Assembly (NCBI RefSeq): GCF_018604545.1
Contig: NZ_CP075896.1
Coordinates: 248,001-312,000, forward strand
Length of the DNA stretch: 64,000 bases
Origin: Streptomyces koelreuteriae
Lineage (GTDB): Bacteria > Actinomycetota > Actinomycetes > Streptomycetales > Streptomycetaceae
Reading direction: 5' to 3'
In this document: positions 19,323 to 27,637 of the stretch, one piece after another
How the letters are laid out: each line of letters starts with the position of its first letter
Numbering within the stretch: position 1 is the first letter of the stretch
Notes under the pieces: generated by a model
Seen by the model: only the letters and a program-made list of their open reading frames with translations
Databases searched by the model: none
What the model was told of the DNA's origin: nothing
Made by a program: the position numbers and the translations under genes

Positions 19323-20120
19323 TCAGGCGTGCGGTGCGGTGTCGGCGGGTGCGCCCGTCCGGCGGCTGATCTCGAGGTCGGCGGAGACGTCCCGCTGGCG
19401 GGTGGGGGCGACGACGATCTCCTGGAGGACGACGCGCTGGGGCAGCGCGACGGCCAGGCGGATGGCCTCGGCGACGTCCTCGGGCCGCACCATGCCGGCG
19501 CGCTCCTCCGGCGCCGGGGGCCGGGCGCGGTTGTCGAGGATGGGGGTGTCCGCTTCACCCGGCAGCACGGTGATCGCGCGCAGGCCCTGGTTGCGGAAGG
19601 TGTTGTGCAGGAAGGTCATGAAGTTGCGGACGCCCGCCTTGGCCGCGCCGTAGGCGGCGCCGCCGAGCAGGTTGGGGTTGACGGCGGCGAGCGAGGAGAC
19701 GGTGACGATGGTCCCGGCGCCGCGGTCGAGCATGTCGGGCAGGACGGCCTGGGTGAGCTGGAAGACGGCGGTGAGGTTCACGTCGAGGACCTGGCGCCAC
19801 TCGTCGTGCGGGAGCCACTGCGGGTTGAGCACCGAGGAGGAGCTGCCCGCGTTGTTGACGAGGATGTCGACCGGGCCGAGTTCGCTCCGCACCCGGTCGA
19901 GGACGCGTGTCACGTCGTCGGCGCGGGTGATGTCCGCGGCGAGGGCGAGAGCGGTCCCGCCTTCGGCGCGGATGGTGGCGGCGACCGCGTCGAGGGCTTC
20001 CTGTCTGCGGCCGATCAGGACCACCGCGGCGCCGTCCCGGGCGAGAAGGCGCGCGGTCTCGAGCCCCATTCCGCTGCCGGCTCCTGTGATGAGCGCGATC
20101 GCGCCGGACGATGTCGTCAC
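19323..20120 (-). CDS. Short-chain dehydrogenase/reductase
   Basis: A 265-aa classical SDR using NAD(P)H. It has the TGAGSGMG cofactor motif at the N terminus, NNAGS (about residue 90), the catalytic Ser in VTVSSLAAV and the Tyr-Lys pair in YGAAKAG. GTG 20120 is chosen because GGAGGAG lies 6-12 nt upstream; longer forms would run through the promoter region. The upstream intergenic region carries a near-perfect 16-bp palindrome (20161-20176). It leads a short operon with the aminotransferase and TetR genes. Confidence 0.9.
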   Translation of the reverse strand: MTTSSGAIALITGAGSGMGLETARLLARDGAAVVLIGRRQEALDAVAATIRAEGGTALALAADITRADDVTRVLDRVRSELGPVDILVNNAGSSSSVLNPQWLPHDEWRQVLDVNLTAVFQLTQAVLPDMLDRGAGTIVTVSSLAAVNPNLLGGAAYGAAKAGVRNFMTFLHNTFRNQGLRAITVLPGEADTPILDNRARPPAPEERAGMVRPEDVAEAIRLAVALPQRVVLQEIVVAPTRQRDVSADLEISRRTGAPADTAPHA

Positions 20121-20160
20121 CGTTTCTCCTCCATCAGCGACATGAGAGTCACCTTGCATA

Positions 20161-20176
20161 TGAGAATAGATTCTCA
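20161..20176. promoter_or_regulatory. 16-bp palindromic operator, site 1
   Basis: TGAGAATAGATTCTCA, with perfect 7-bp arms around AG, lies 41-56 nt upstream of the SDR start and overlaps the pxpC stop codon. It is related to 24431-24446 and 24566-24581; the shared pattern is YGMGAAWRGRTTYKCA. It is probably a repressor site. Confidence 0.65.
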
Positions 20177-21202
20177 GATTGTCTGGGGCAAGGGTTCGGG
20201 CAAGGGCGTGGGCAGGGGCGGGGTGAAACCGAGCGCGCCGAACGCCTCGGCAGCCGCCCGTCCGAGTGCGCGGACCTCGGACTCGCGGTGGGCGAACCGG
20301 CGCAGCGAGGTCTCGCGGTCGATCCAGCGGAACCTGAGTTCCCGCCCCGGCCCGGCCTGCCCGAGCAGCGGCAGGGACGCCCGGGCGGCGACACCGACGA
20401 TCGGGTAGCCGGCGGTCAGGCTCCGGTAGCGGCCGAGGACGATCAGCTCGTCCGCGTGCGGGATCTGCAGCGCCCCGATGGGCACCCCGTGCGACACGAT
20501 CTCGGTGTCGGTGTCCGGGTGGAGCACCGGCCCGTCGAGCCTGAGCCCGACATGGTTGGAGCGCGGTGTGACGACGTAGGTCGCCTCCTCGATCACCTCG
20601 CGGATCCCCGCGATCGTCCGCATGCCGGGGGTGGGGACGACGTCGACGACCCACGGTCCGTCGTCGAAGCGCGGCACGGGCACGGGAAGCCGGAAGAGCT
20701 GCGCCTCGAACGGGCGGTTTCTGAACCCCCGGAACTCCGTCTCCAGCAGGACCCGCGAGCCGGGGGCGAGGGCCTGCCCGAAGCCCATCCGGGCGTCCGG
20801 GGCGGCGCTGCCCAGCAGCGTTTCCGTGCTCAGCGTTCCGTTCACCGCCAGATAGGTGCGGGTCCCCCGGCTCATGTCGCCGCGGATCCGCACCTCGTGG
20901 CCCGCGGGGACGACCAGCGGCGACCAGCCGTCGGCGGGCGAGCCCCCGACGGTGACCTCGGCGGGTGCGCCGGTCACCGCGAGCAGCACGTCGGCGTCGG
21001 GCACGAGGGCCAGTTCGCCGCCCAGGTTCTCCAGCAGGGTCGCGCCGCGTGGGTTGCCCACGAGGAGATTGGCCACGGCCGCCGAGTGCTGGTCGGCCGC
21101 TCCCCCGGTGGGAACGCCGCGCTGTTCCGTGCCGCTCCGGCCGAGGTCCTGGAACGTGGTGATCCAGCCGGTGCCGGTGAAGTCGAGCGTCACGGTCGTC
21201 AT
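20174..21202 (-). CDS. pxpC: 5-oxoprolinase subunit C (biotin-dependent carboxyltransferase family)
   Basis: A 342-aa subunit of the ATP-dependent 5-oxoprolinase PxpABC, which opens 5-oxo-L-proline to L-glutamate. The family is the allophanate hydrolase subunit 2/KipA domain. Visible marks are GWITTFQDLGRSGTEQRGVP at the N terminus, AVTGAPAEVTVGG, GSAAPDARMGFGQAL and HADELIVLGRYRSLTAGYP. The ATG overlaps the pxpB stop by 4 nt. Its own stop lies within the site-1 palindrome. All three subunits are present and intact, so the complex should be functional. Confidence 0.92.
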   Translation of the reverse strand: MTTVTLDFTGTGWITTFQDLGRSGTEQRGVPTGGAADQHSAAVANLLVGNPRGATLLENLGGELALVPDADVLLAVTGAPAEVTVGGSPADGWSPLVVPAGHEVRIRGDMSRGTRTYLAVNGTLSTETLLGSAAPDARMGFGQALAPGSRVLLETEFRGFRNRPFEAQLFRLPVPVPRFDDGPWVVDVVPTPGMRTIAGIREVIEEATYVVTPRSNHVGLRLDGPVLHPDTDTEIVSHGVPIGALQIPHADELIVLGRYRSLTAGYPIVGVAARASLPLLGQAGPGRELRFRWIDRETSLRRFAHRESEVRALGRAAAEAFGALGFTPPLPTPLPEPLPQTI

Positions 21203-21936
21203 ACGGCCACCTCCGTCGGCAGCAGGAAGCCCTCGCCGAGCGCCTCGGCCTCGTCCCGGGTGACGGGGACGAAGCGCACGACGTCGCCGGTGCCGAAGGA
21301 CACGGGGTCCGGGCGGGAGATGTCGACGATGGTGTGGGGCGTGCGTCCGACCACTCGCCAGCCGGTCGGGCCGGGGAACGGCTGGATGATCGCGTTGGTC
21401 CCGGCGATCATGACGGCGCCGGGGGCGACGTCCGTGCGCGGCTCGGCCCGCCGGCGCACCGGCCGGGGCACCTTGAGGCCGTCCATCATCGGGGCCATCG
21501 CCGCGCCGAGGAGGCAGATGGTGAAGGTGGAGCGGGCGATCGCCTCGACGACATCGGTGGTGGCGAGGCCGAGTTCCTCGGCGACGGACCCCAGGTCGGG
21601 GCCGGTGTCGTCGTCGAAGACCACGGGGATGGCGAACGTCCGCACCTGCCGCGTGCGGGCCGGTCCGTCCGTGGGTGACGGCGCCCACCGCGCCACGAGC
21701 CGCGCCGCGTACTCCACGTGCTCGAACGCGGTCAGCAGCGGGTCGAACTCGACGAGCAGGGATTCGAGGCCGGAGACGACATCGAGCACACCGTGCGGGC
21801 GGTGCGCCAGGAAGCGGTCGCGGAACGCCACGATCCCGGCCCTGCGGATGGCCTGGTCGGTATGCGGGATGGTCACCATCACCGCCGAGTCGCCGTAGGG
21901 CTCGACGGTGAGGTCGCCGTACTGTGCTGTGGTCAT
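21199..21936 (-). CDS. pxpB: 5-oxoprolinase subunit B (KipI/allophanate hydrolase subunit 1 family)
   Basis: A 245-aa partner of PxpC. The family pattern is present: EPYGDSAVMVTIP near the N terminus, SLLVEFDPL (about residue 60), PVVFDDDTGPDLGSVAEELG (about 105), and the C-terminal DISRPDPVSFGTGDVVRFVP. ATG 21936 follows CAGGTG; pxpA ends 19 nt upstream. With PxpA and PxpC it forms the 5-oxoprolinase that recycles pyroglutamate, a spontaneous damage product of glutamine and glutathione, or a nutrient. Confidence 0.92.
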   Translation of the reverse strand: MTTAQYGDLTVEPYGDSAVMVTIPHTDQAIRRAGIVAFRDRFLAHRPHGVLDVVSGLESLLVEFDPLLTAFEHVEYAARLVARWAPSPTDGPARTRQVRTFAIPVVFDDDTGPDLGSVAEELGLATTDVVEAIARSTFTICLLGAAMAPMMDGLKVPRPVRRRAEPRTDVAPGAVMIAGTNAIIQPFPGPTGWRVVGRTPHTIVDISRPDPVSFGTGDVVRFVPVTRDEAEALGEGFLLPTEVAV

Positions 21937-21955
21937 CACCTGGTGCGCCCCGCCC

Positions 21956-22762
21956 TCAGCCGGCGAGCGCGACCTCCGCCTTCTGCGCCAGGACCTCGCG
22001 CAGGCCGCCGACCTGGATGCCCGCCTTGTCGAGCGCGGCACGCAGCGCGGTGCCGTTCGCGAGGACGGTCGGGTGGTCGCCGTGCAGCAGCAGGACGTCG
22101 GCGTCATGGCCGAGCGGGACCACGTTGCCGTTGACCGAGCGCACCGTCCCCTCCCGCACGACCTGGGCCGAACGCTCGCCGATCAGCTCCGGGTCGTAGA
22201 TGAGTCCGCCCTCGTGGGAGCGGGGCACGGGCATGCCGTCGTCGCCGTAGCCTCGGTCGGCGAGGAAGACGTAGCCGACCTCCAGGCCGCGCTTGCGTGA
22301 CTCCTCCGCGAGCAGGCCGCGCTGGCAGATGACGATGTAGTCGGTGTTGTACGCGGCGATCGCGTCGGTGATGGCGCGGGCGTGCTTGGCGTCGGTCTGC
22401 GCGATCGAGCCCATGCGGCCGTGCGGGGCGACATGGCTGATGGTGCCGCCGTGCACCCGGGCGAAGGCGTCCAGGGCGCCGAGCTGGTAGAGGACGTCGG
22501 TGCGGATCTCCTCCTCGGTCGCCTCGATGAGCCGGCGGCCGAAGCCGACCAGGTCGGGGTAGCCGGGGTGGGCGCCCAGTTCGATGCCGCGCGCGACACA
22601 GTCGGAAACCGTCCGGTCCATGATGCGCGGGTCACCGGCGTGGAAGCCGCAGGCGATGTTCGACGAGGTGACCAGGCCCAGCAGGGCCTCGTCGTCGCCG
22701 ATCGTGTAGTTGCCGAAGCTCTCGCCGAGGTCGGCGACGACGGCTACGGAGTTGATTCCCAT
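21956..22762 (-). CDS. pxpA: 5-oxoprolinase subunit A (LamB/YcsF family)
   Basis: A 268-aa PxpA with the LamB/YcsF signature DLGESFGNYTIGDDEALLGL, SNIACGFHAGDP (about residue 35), GAHPGYPDLVGFGRR (about 72) and PHGRMG (about 133). Most family members read DLNES where this protein has DLGES. It acts with PxpB and PxpC to hydrolyse 5-oxoproline with ATP. The transporter gene ends 28 nt upstream, suggesting import and hydrolysis are coupled. ATG 22762 follows GAGGAGAGACACC. Confidence 0.93.
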   Translation of the reverse strand: MGINSVAVVADLGESFGNYTIGDDEALLGLVTSSNIACGFHAGDPRIMDRTVSDCVARGIELGAHPGYPDLVGFGRRLIEATEEEIRTDVLYQLGALDAFARVHGGTISHVAPHGRMGSIAQTDAKHARAITDAIAAYNTDYIVICQRGLLAEESRKRGLEVGYVFLADRGYGDDGMPVPRSHEGGLIYDPELIGERSAQVVREGTVRSVNGNVVPLGHDADVLLLHGDHPTVLANGTALRAALDKAGIQVGGLREVLAQKAEVALAG

Positions 22763-22790
22763 GGTGTCTCTCCTCGTGGGGGGGGATGGT

Positions 22791-24167
22791 TCAGCGGGCC
22801 GCGAGGGGCCGGCCCTTGGTCTCGCGCACGAAGGCGATCGCGACCAGGGTGATCAGGGCGGTGATGATGGAGGCGAACGCCGGGACGAGGTTGGAGCCGG
22901 TCGACTCGATCAGCTCGGTCATCACCAGCGGGGCGCTGCCGCCGAAGATGATCGTGGAGAGGCTGAAGCCGATGCTGTAGGCGGAGTAGCGCACGGTCGT
23001 CGGGAACATCTCGGCGAGCACGGTGTGCACGACGGCGGCGTGCCCGGAGAAGGCGATCGCGAGGACGATCGTGCCGACGCAGGCGAGCCCGAACTCGCCG
23101 GTGGTGATGAGCCGGAACATCGGGTACGAGACGGCGGCCATGGCGACGGCCGAGCCCGCGAGCACGGGCTTGCGGCCGATCCGGTCCGACAGGCGGGCCA
23201 TGAGCGGGATACAGACGACGATGGCAACCAGGCTGACCGCGGTGACCGTGAGCGCCCGCAGCATCGAGAAGTTGTGCTCGCCGAGCGAGGTCTTCAAGTA
23301 GGTCGGCATGTAGACGAAGAGCAGGTAGTAGCCGGGGCCGTTGAGGGCGGGCAGGAAGATCGTGAGGACGATCGCCTTCAGATGGCGCCGGTTGGTGAAG
23401 GCCTCCCTGAGCGGGTTACGCGCGACGGTGTTCTGCTCGCGCAGCGCCGTGAAGTGCGGGGTCTCCTCCAGCCGGCGGCGGATGTAGAAGCCGACGTAGC
23501 CGAGCGGGACGGCGAGCAGGAACGGCACCCGCCACGCCCAGGAGGTCATGGAGTCGTCGCCGAGGGTCGTGATGAGGACGGCGGAGAAGGCGCTGCCGAA
23601 CATCAGGGCGACGAACGAGCCGACGGCGATGAAGCTCATCATGTAGTTGCGGCGGGCGTCCGGGGCGTACTCGCCGACGAAGGACATGGCGCCGGCCACC
23701 TCGCCGCCGGCGGAGAAGCCCTGCAGCACGCGCAGCAGCACCAGCAGGACGGGCGCGGCCACGCCTATGACGGCGTGGGAGGGGATGAGGCCGATGGCCG
23801 CGGTGGCCGCGGAGATCAGTACCAGGAGGGCAGCGAGCAGGCTCTTGCGCCCGAGCCGGTCGCCGAGGTAGCCGCAGATCACGCTGCCGAAGGGGCGGGC
23901 GACGAAGCTGACGAGGAAGCCGACGTTGGTGAGGAAGAGGCCTCCGGCCTCGGCCTCTCCCATGATGTTGATCGCGAGATAGGTGACGAGCAGGCCGTAG
24001 ATGCCGTAGTCGTACCACTCGACGAAGGAGCCGATCGAGCCCGCGACGGTGGCCTTGCGGACGACCTTGCGGTTGGCGGAGACGACGTCGACCGCTGCCG
24101 CGCCGGGCGCATCGGACGATGCCTCGTCACGGTCTGAGGGGATGTCGAGCCGATCTGACGTAGTCAT
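22791..24167 (-). CDS. MFS transporter, metabolite:H+ symporter (MHS) family
   Basis: A 458-aa, 12-helix proton symporter of the MHS family (KgtP, ProP, citrate/shikimate carriers). Marks are GSFVEWYDYGIYGLL at the first helix (about residue 45), the loop 2-3 motif GYLGDRLGRKS and RVLQGFSAGGEVAGA. It begins the minus-strand run with pxpA 28 nt downstream, so 5-oxoproline or a related carboxylate is the likely cargo. Upstream lies a 434-bp divergent region with two palindromic sites. The substrate is inferred from context only. Confidence 0.9.
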   Translation of the reverse strand: MTTSDRLDIPSDRDEASSDAPGAAAVDVVSANRKVVRKATVAGSIGSFVEWYDYGIYGLLVTYLAINIMGEAEAGGLFLTNVGFLVSFVARPFGSVICGYLGDRLGRKSLLAALLVLISAATAAIGLIPSHAVIGVAAPVLLVLLRVLQGFSAGGEVAGAMSFVGEYAPDARRNYMMSFIAVGSFVALMFGSAFSAVLITTLGDDSMTSWAWRVPFLLAVPLGYVGFYIRRRLEETPHFTALREQNTVARNPLREAFTNRRHLKAIVLTIFLPALNGPGYYLLFVYMPTYLKTSLGEHNFSMLRALTVTAVSLVAIVVCIPLMARLSDRIGRKPVLAGSAVAMAAVSYPMFRLITTGEFGLACVGTIVLAIAFSGHAAVVHTVLAEMFPTTVRYSAYSIGFSLSTIIFGGSAPLVMTELIESTGSNLVPAFASIITALITLVAIAFVRETKGRPLAAR

Positions 24168-24430
24168 ACGCGTTCACTTTCGGTGTCGCGGACTCCGGGG
24201 ACGGTGTCCTGAGGATCGTGCGCCGAGCGGAGTGAGGGCCGGTGATCGCTCATGCGCCGAGGTGCGCCCACGAAAGGTGGGGGCCAGGAGGGGAAAGCGG
24301 TGACAGTGCCTCAGGGGCGGGTGACCACGGCACTGTTCGAAGGCGGCCCGCGCCCGAGGGGGCGGGCGGAAACGTCACGGTGGAAGACCGCGGAACAGCG
24401 CCGGAGCCGAGTTGCGACTGGAATCGCGAA

Positions 24431-24446
24431 TGAGAATAGGTTCGCA
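24431..24446. promoter_or_regulatory. 16-bp palindromic operator, site 2
   Basis: TGAGAATAGGTTCGCA: the left half is identical to site 1 and the right half to site 3. It sits mid-way in the divergent region, 155 nt before the RraA start and 264 nt before the transporter start, and may cover a promoter. Confidence 0.55.
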
Positions 24447-24565
24447 TTCTCGGGTGGTCAAGGATGCGTTCACCCTCTGGTCAAACTCGCGCTCCCGCCC
24501 CGGTCGCGCCCGTCGGGCACCCCTTGTGCCGCACGTCCGATGGATGCACACTGACTGACGCGAAA

Positions 24566-24581
24566 CGCGAAAGGTTTCGCA
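24566..24581. promoter_or_regulatory. 16-bp palindromic operator, site 3
   Basis: CGCGAAAGGTTTCGCA contains GCGAAA-GG-TTTCGC, a perfect 6-bp inverted repeat, 20 nt upstream of the RraA-like ATG. It fits the pattern shared with sites 1 and 2. A repressor bound here would block the promoter or ribosome site. Confidence 0.6.
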
Positions 24582-24601
24582 TTTTCTGGAAGGATTCTGC
24601 G

Positions 24602-25240
24602 ATGACCCAGGACAACGTGCGCGTCAACACGGCGTGGGAACGCGTCGACGAGCAGGTGCTCAAGCGGTTCCGCGCCCACTCCGTGGCCAACCTCGGCGAC
24701 GCCCTCGACCGGCTGAACATCGTCGACGGAGGCATCGCCCCCATCTGGAACGGCGCCGCGGCCGTCGGCACGGCGCTCCCGGTCCTCACCGTCGCGGGCG
24801 ACAACAAGGCCGTGATCGAGGCGCTCGAGCACATCCGCCCCGGCGACGTCCTCGTCATCAACGCCTTCGGCTACGACGGCCGCGCGATCATCGGTGACAA
24901 CCTCGCCCAGCGGTTCGCCGTGCACGGTGCGGCCGGCGCGGTCGTCGACGGCTATGTCCGCGACGCCGCGATCATCGAACGGCTCGGCGTCCCGGTCTTC
25001 GCGCGGGGTCTGACTCCGGCCGGGCCCTTCAAGAACGGCCCGGGCACGATCGGCGAGGCCGTCGCCATCGGCGGTGTCGTGGTGAACCCGGGCGACATCG
25101 TCGCCGCCGACGGGGACGGCGTCATCGTCATCCCGCCGCACCGCGCCGAGGAGGCGCTCCGGGCCGTGGAGGAGATCGTCGCCCGCGAGGCCGCGCTCGA
25201 CGCCGAGGTCGAGGCGCTGCGCGCCCAGGCCGTGCGGTGA
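24602..25240 (+). CDS. RraA-family protein (4-hydroxy-4-methyl-2-oxoglutarate aldolase-like)
   Basis: A 212-aa RraA-fold protein. Members are divalent-metal class II aldolases that split 4-hydroxy-4-methyl-2-oxoglutarate or 4-carboxy-4-hydroxy-2-oxoadipate into pyruvate and a second acid; many also decarboxylate oxaloacetate. The active-site core is present: INAFGYDGRAIIGDNLAQRF (about residues 87-106) and GAVVDGYVRD with Arg-Asp (about 112-121). It is the first gene of a plus-strand pair and is coupled to a hydroxyacid dehydrogenase through a GTGA overlap. The Escherichia coli RNase E-inhibitor role is unlikely in this setting. Confidence 0.88.
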   Translation: MTQDNVRVNTAWERVDEQVLKRFRAHSVANLGDALDRLNIVDGGIAPIWNGAAAVGTALPVLTVAGDNKAVIEALEHIRPGDVLVINAFGYDGRAIIGDNLAQRFAVHGAAGAVVDGYVRDAAIIERLGVPVFARGLTPAGPFKNGPGTIGEAVAIGGVVVNPGDIVAADGDGVIVIPPHRAEEALRAVEEIVAREAALDAEVEALRAQAVR

Positions 25241-26304
25241 CCGGCCGGGACCGGGTGCCGGGCCGCCTGCGCGTCGCCGTCGCCGCCCCGCTGTCCGAGG
25301 AGAACGCCGCGCTCGTCCGGCGGCTGGAGCCGCGGATCGACCTCGTCGTCGACCACGCCCTGCTGCCCCCGATGCGCTGGCCCGCCGACTTCGCGGGCGA
25401 TCCGGACTGGCGGCGCGGCCCCGAGCGGCAGCGTGCCTACGAGGCCGCGATCGACTCGGCCGACGCCCTGTACGGGATCCCCGATGTGGACCCGGCCGCC
25501 CTGGCCCGTGCCGTCCGGGCCAATCCGCGGCTGCGCTGGGTGCACACCATGGCCGCGGGCGGAGGCGGCCAGGTCAGGGCCGCCGGGCTGAACGCCGAGG
25601 AGCTCGGCCGGGTCCTGTTCACCACCTCGGCCGGGGTGCACGGGCGTCCGCTCGCCGAGTTCGCCGTCTTCGGTGTGCTCGCGGGAGCCAAGGATCTGCC
25701 CCGCCTCAACCGCCAGCAGCGCGACCGTGAGTGGAGCGGCCGCTGGACGATGGGGCAGGTGAGCCGGCAGACCGTGCTGGTGCTCGGGCTGGGCGGGATC
25801 GGCCGGGCGGTGGCCACGGCACTGCATGCCCTGGGCGCGACGGTCATCGGCACGAGCAGAAGGGACGTCACCGTCCCGGGTGTCTCGACCGTGGTGCATC
25901 CCGACCGCATCACCGAGGTGGCTCCCACCGTGGACGCCGTCGTCAACACGCTCCCCGGAACCGAGGCGACCGAACACCTCCTCGGCAAGCGGTTCTTCGA
26001 CGCCCTGCGGCCCGGGGCCACGCTGGTCAACGTCGGTCGGGGCTCTGTCGTGGACGAGGCGGCCCTCGCCGACGCCCTCGACTCCGGCCGGGTCGGCTTC
26101 GCCGCGCTGGACGTCTTCGAGACGGAGCCGCTGCCGGACGGCAGTCCGCTCTGGCACCACGACCGGGTGCTGGTGAGCCCGCACACCGCCGCGCTCGACT
26201 CCTCGGAGGACCGCCTCATCGCCGAACTCTTCGCCGCCAACGCCACCCGGCTCCTCGACGGACAGGAGCTGGTCAACCGGGTGAACACCGTCGAGTTCTA
26301 CTGA
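25237..26304 (+). CDS. D-2-hydroxyacid dehydrogenase
   Basis: A 355-aa NAD(P)-dependent D-isomer 2-hydroxyacid dehydrogenase. The Rossmann motif VLGLGGIGRAV is at about residues 181-191. The catalytic set is Arg in LVNVGRGSVVDE, Glu in FETEPLPDG and His in VSPHTAALDS. It would interconvert a 2-oxo acid and a D-2-hydroxy acid, plausibly a product of the aldolase or aminotransferase encoded here. GTG 25237 overlaps the aldolase stop (GTGA). Its 3' end overlaps the convergent esterase by 7 nt. Confidence 0.92.
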   Translation: MTGRDRVPGRLRVAVAAPLSEENAALVRRLEPRIDLVVDHALLPPMRWPADFAGDPDWRRGPERQRAYEAAIDSADALYGIPDVDPAALARAVRANPRLRWVHTMAAGGGGQVRAAGLNAEELGRVLFTTSAGVHGRPLAEFAVFGVLAGAKDLPRLNRQQRDREWSGRWTMGQVSRQTVLVLGLGGIGRAVATALHALGATVIGTSRRDVTVPGVSTVVHPDRITEVAPTVDAVVNTLPGTEATEHLLGKRFFDALRPGATLVNVGRGSVVDEAALADALDSGRVGFAALDVFETEPLPDGSPLWHHDRVLVSPHTAALDSSEDRLIAELFAANATRLLDGQELVNRVNTVEFY

Positions 26305-27320
26305 GCCACACCCTGGCTGCGGCTCAGCAGCATCGGCAGGGTGCGGTCCAGCTCCCGCCACCAGTACGGCGGCGAGTGGGTACCGGCGTAGAAGTGCGTG
26401 CTCACCTGGACACCGGCCCTCCTGAGACGGGTGGCGACGGCACGCGACTCCTCCCCCATCAGGGTCTCCGTCGGCGAGATCACGTCCTCCGGGAACGGAC
26501 GGTCCGGGTCCTCCAGACCGGGGACGTGCGGATCGGGTTCGGTGCCCGGCGGGTCGAGCTTTCCTGCCCGGCCGTCGCCGCTGGACAGATGGACGCGGGT
26601 GCCCCGCAGACGTTCGGCCAGATGGTAGGGGTCGTGCGCCTGCCAGATCGCGCGCTGGGCCACGGGATCGCCCCACAACGCCAGCCAGTCGAGACCCAGA
26701 TAGGTCATGCCCGCCCGTACGGCGTGCGGATGCTGCAGCGGGTGCACGAATCCGCTGTAACTGGCCACGGCACGGAAGAGCCCCGGGTGCCGAGCCGCGT
26801 AGGAGAGTGCGCCGAAACCGCCCTGGGACTCCCCTGCCGCCACCCGCCGGGTGCCCGCGCCGTAGTCGCGCTCCAGCAGGGGCAGCACCTCGCGCAGATG
26901 GAAACTCTCGACGGCGGGCGGTCCGCCACGGCCGTGATTCCACCAGTCGCTGTAGAAGCCGTACAGCGGCATCTCGGGCATGACGACGAGGGTGCCGCGC
27001 AACTCCGGCTTCTTCTGGACCTCGTACTCCCTGGTCCAGGCCTCGTGGTCGCCGTCTCCTCCGATGAACAGATACAGCACCGGCCATCGGTCGTCCCGGC
27101 CGCGCCGCTCCCAGCCGTCCGGGGTCAGCAGCCGGACGCGCGCGTCGCGGCCGAGGGCGGCCGAGCGCACGGTGAGGTCGACGATCCGCCTCTCCGTCCG
27201 CTGCTCGTCCACGACCCGTGCACCCTCACGAGCACGACCATGGGCTGCGGCCCGCTGCGCCCCGGGCACCAGAAGACCTGCCGCGCTCACCAGCGCCAGG
27301 AACCGTCGACGGTCAGCCAT
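26298..27320 (-). CDS. Secreted alpha/beta-hydrolase esterase (antigen 85/esterase D-like)
   Basis: A 340-aa exported serine hydrolase. The N terminus has a Tat-like RRRFLALVSAAGLLVPG signal ending AAA-HG. The nucleophile elbow is AAGESQGGFGALSYAARHP (Ser at about 160) and the catalytic His is likely in THSPPYWWRELDRTLPML near the C terminus. This last block matches the Ag85-like protein at 46488-47444 (HDWPYWKREF). ATG 27320 starts the Tat signal directly; an ATG 10 codons upstream is the alternative. Likely an acyl or glycosyl esterase acting outside the cell; substrate unknown. Confidence 0.83.
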   Translation of the reverse strand: MADRRRFLALVSAAGLLVPGAQRAAAHGRAREGARVVDEQRTERRIVDLTVRSAALGRDARVRLLTPDGWERRGRDDRWPVLYLFIGGDGDHEAWTREYEVQKKPELRGTLVVMPEMPLYGFYSDWWNHGRGGPPAVESFHLREVLPLLERDYGAGTRRVAAGESQGGFGALSYAARHPGLFRAVASYSGFVHPLQHPHAVRAGMTYLGLDWLALWGDPVAQRAIWQAHDPYHLAERLRGTRVHLSSGDGRAGKLDPPGTEPDPHVPGLEDPDRPFPEDVISPTETLMGEESRAVATRLRRAGVQVSTHFYAGTHSPPYWWRELDRTLPMLLSRSQGVAQ

Positions 27321-27388
27321 CACGTCTCGCACGATACGAGCCCCGGACACCCCTCACCCGGGCGACACGACAGCGCCGGTGCAGCGAA

Positions 27389-27425
27389 CAGGACCCGCCC
27401 CGATGCGGATGGTGGGCGGGTCCTG
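27389..27425. terminator. Perfect 12-bp hairpin in a divergent intergenic region
   Basis: CAGGACCCGCCC (27389-27400) and GGGCGGGTCCTG (27414-27425) form a perfect stem with a 13-nt loop, 69 nt upstream of the esterase and 213 nt before the gene at 27638. No T-tract follows. Being between divergent starts, it may be a transcript leader structure or mark the end of an unrecognised small RNA. Confidence 0.45.
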
Positions 27426-27481
27426 CTCGTGGGGTCCATTGTCGGGAGCGCGGGTCGGCTGGGCCATGAGTGTGAACCGTC

Positions 27482-27517
27482 GGTGTGCGCGCGGCGCGCA
27501 CACCCCGTGCGCACGGG
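27482..27517. promoter_or_regulatory. Two abutting perfect palindromes built from GTGCGC units
   Basis: GGTGTGCGCGC and GCGCGCACACC flank a single G (27482-27504). CCCGTGCGCACGGG (27504-27517) follows, sharing one base. Further GCGCAC units lie at about 27518 and 27535. The 317-bp region 27321-27637 holds these, the hairpin at 27389 and no gene I can support. This is a possible operator array for the gene at 27638. Confidence 0.45.
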
Positions 27518-27637
27518 CGCACCTCACATGGCAGCGCACATCGGGGGTACGCCCATAGGTGTGACCCCGGGTTATCCCGGTCGGCCTGCGGTGACGATAC
27601 TGGCAGGCACACCCGCTCCCAGCTCACAGATGGACCC

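Larger units (their letters stand above)
24168..24601. promoter_or_regulatory. Divergent regulatory region between transporter/pxp and RraA/dehydrogenase genes
   Basis: A 434-bp gap without a convincing gene. It is more AT-rich near 24420-24600. It contains two palindromic sites (24431-24446 and 24566-24581) related to the one before the SDR gene, which suggests coordinated control of both transcription units. No long hairpin or RNA gene was recognised. Confidence 0.6.

Noticed and set aside
19323..20120. The SDR as the missing ketoreductase of the mycolate-like pathway
   Set aside because: It lies 19 kb away in another operon with an aminotransferase and shares an operator with the 5-oxoproline genes, so nothing ties it to the lipid locus.
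26298..27320. The first Ag85-like esterase as part of the lipid locus
   Set aside because: It shares the fold and the PYW-RE block but sits 12 kb upstream on the other strand among unrelated genes, and such esterases are common in Streptomyces.
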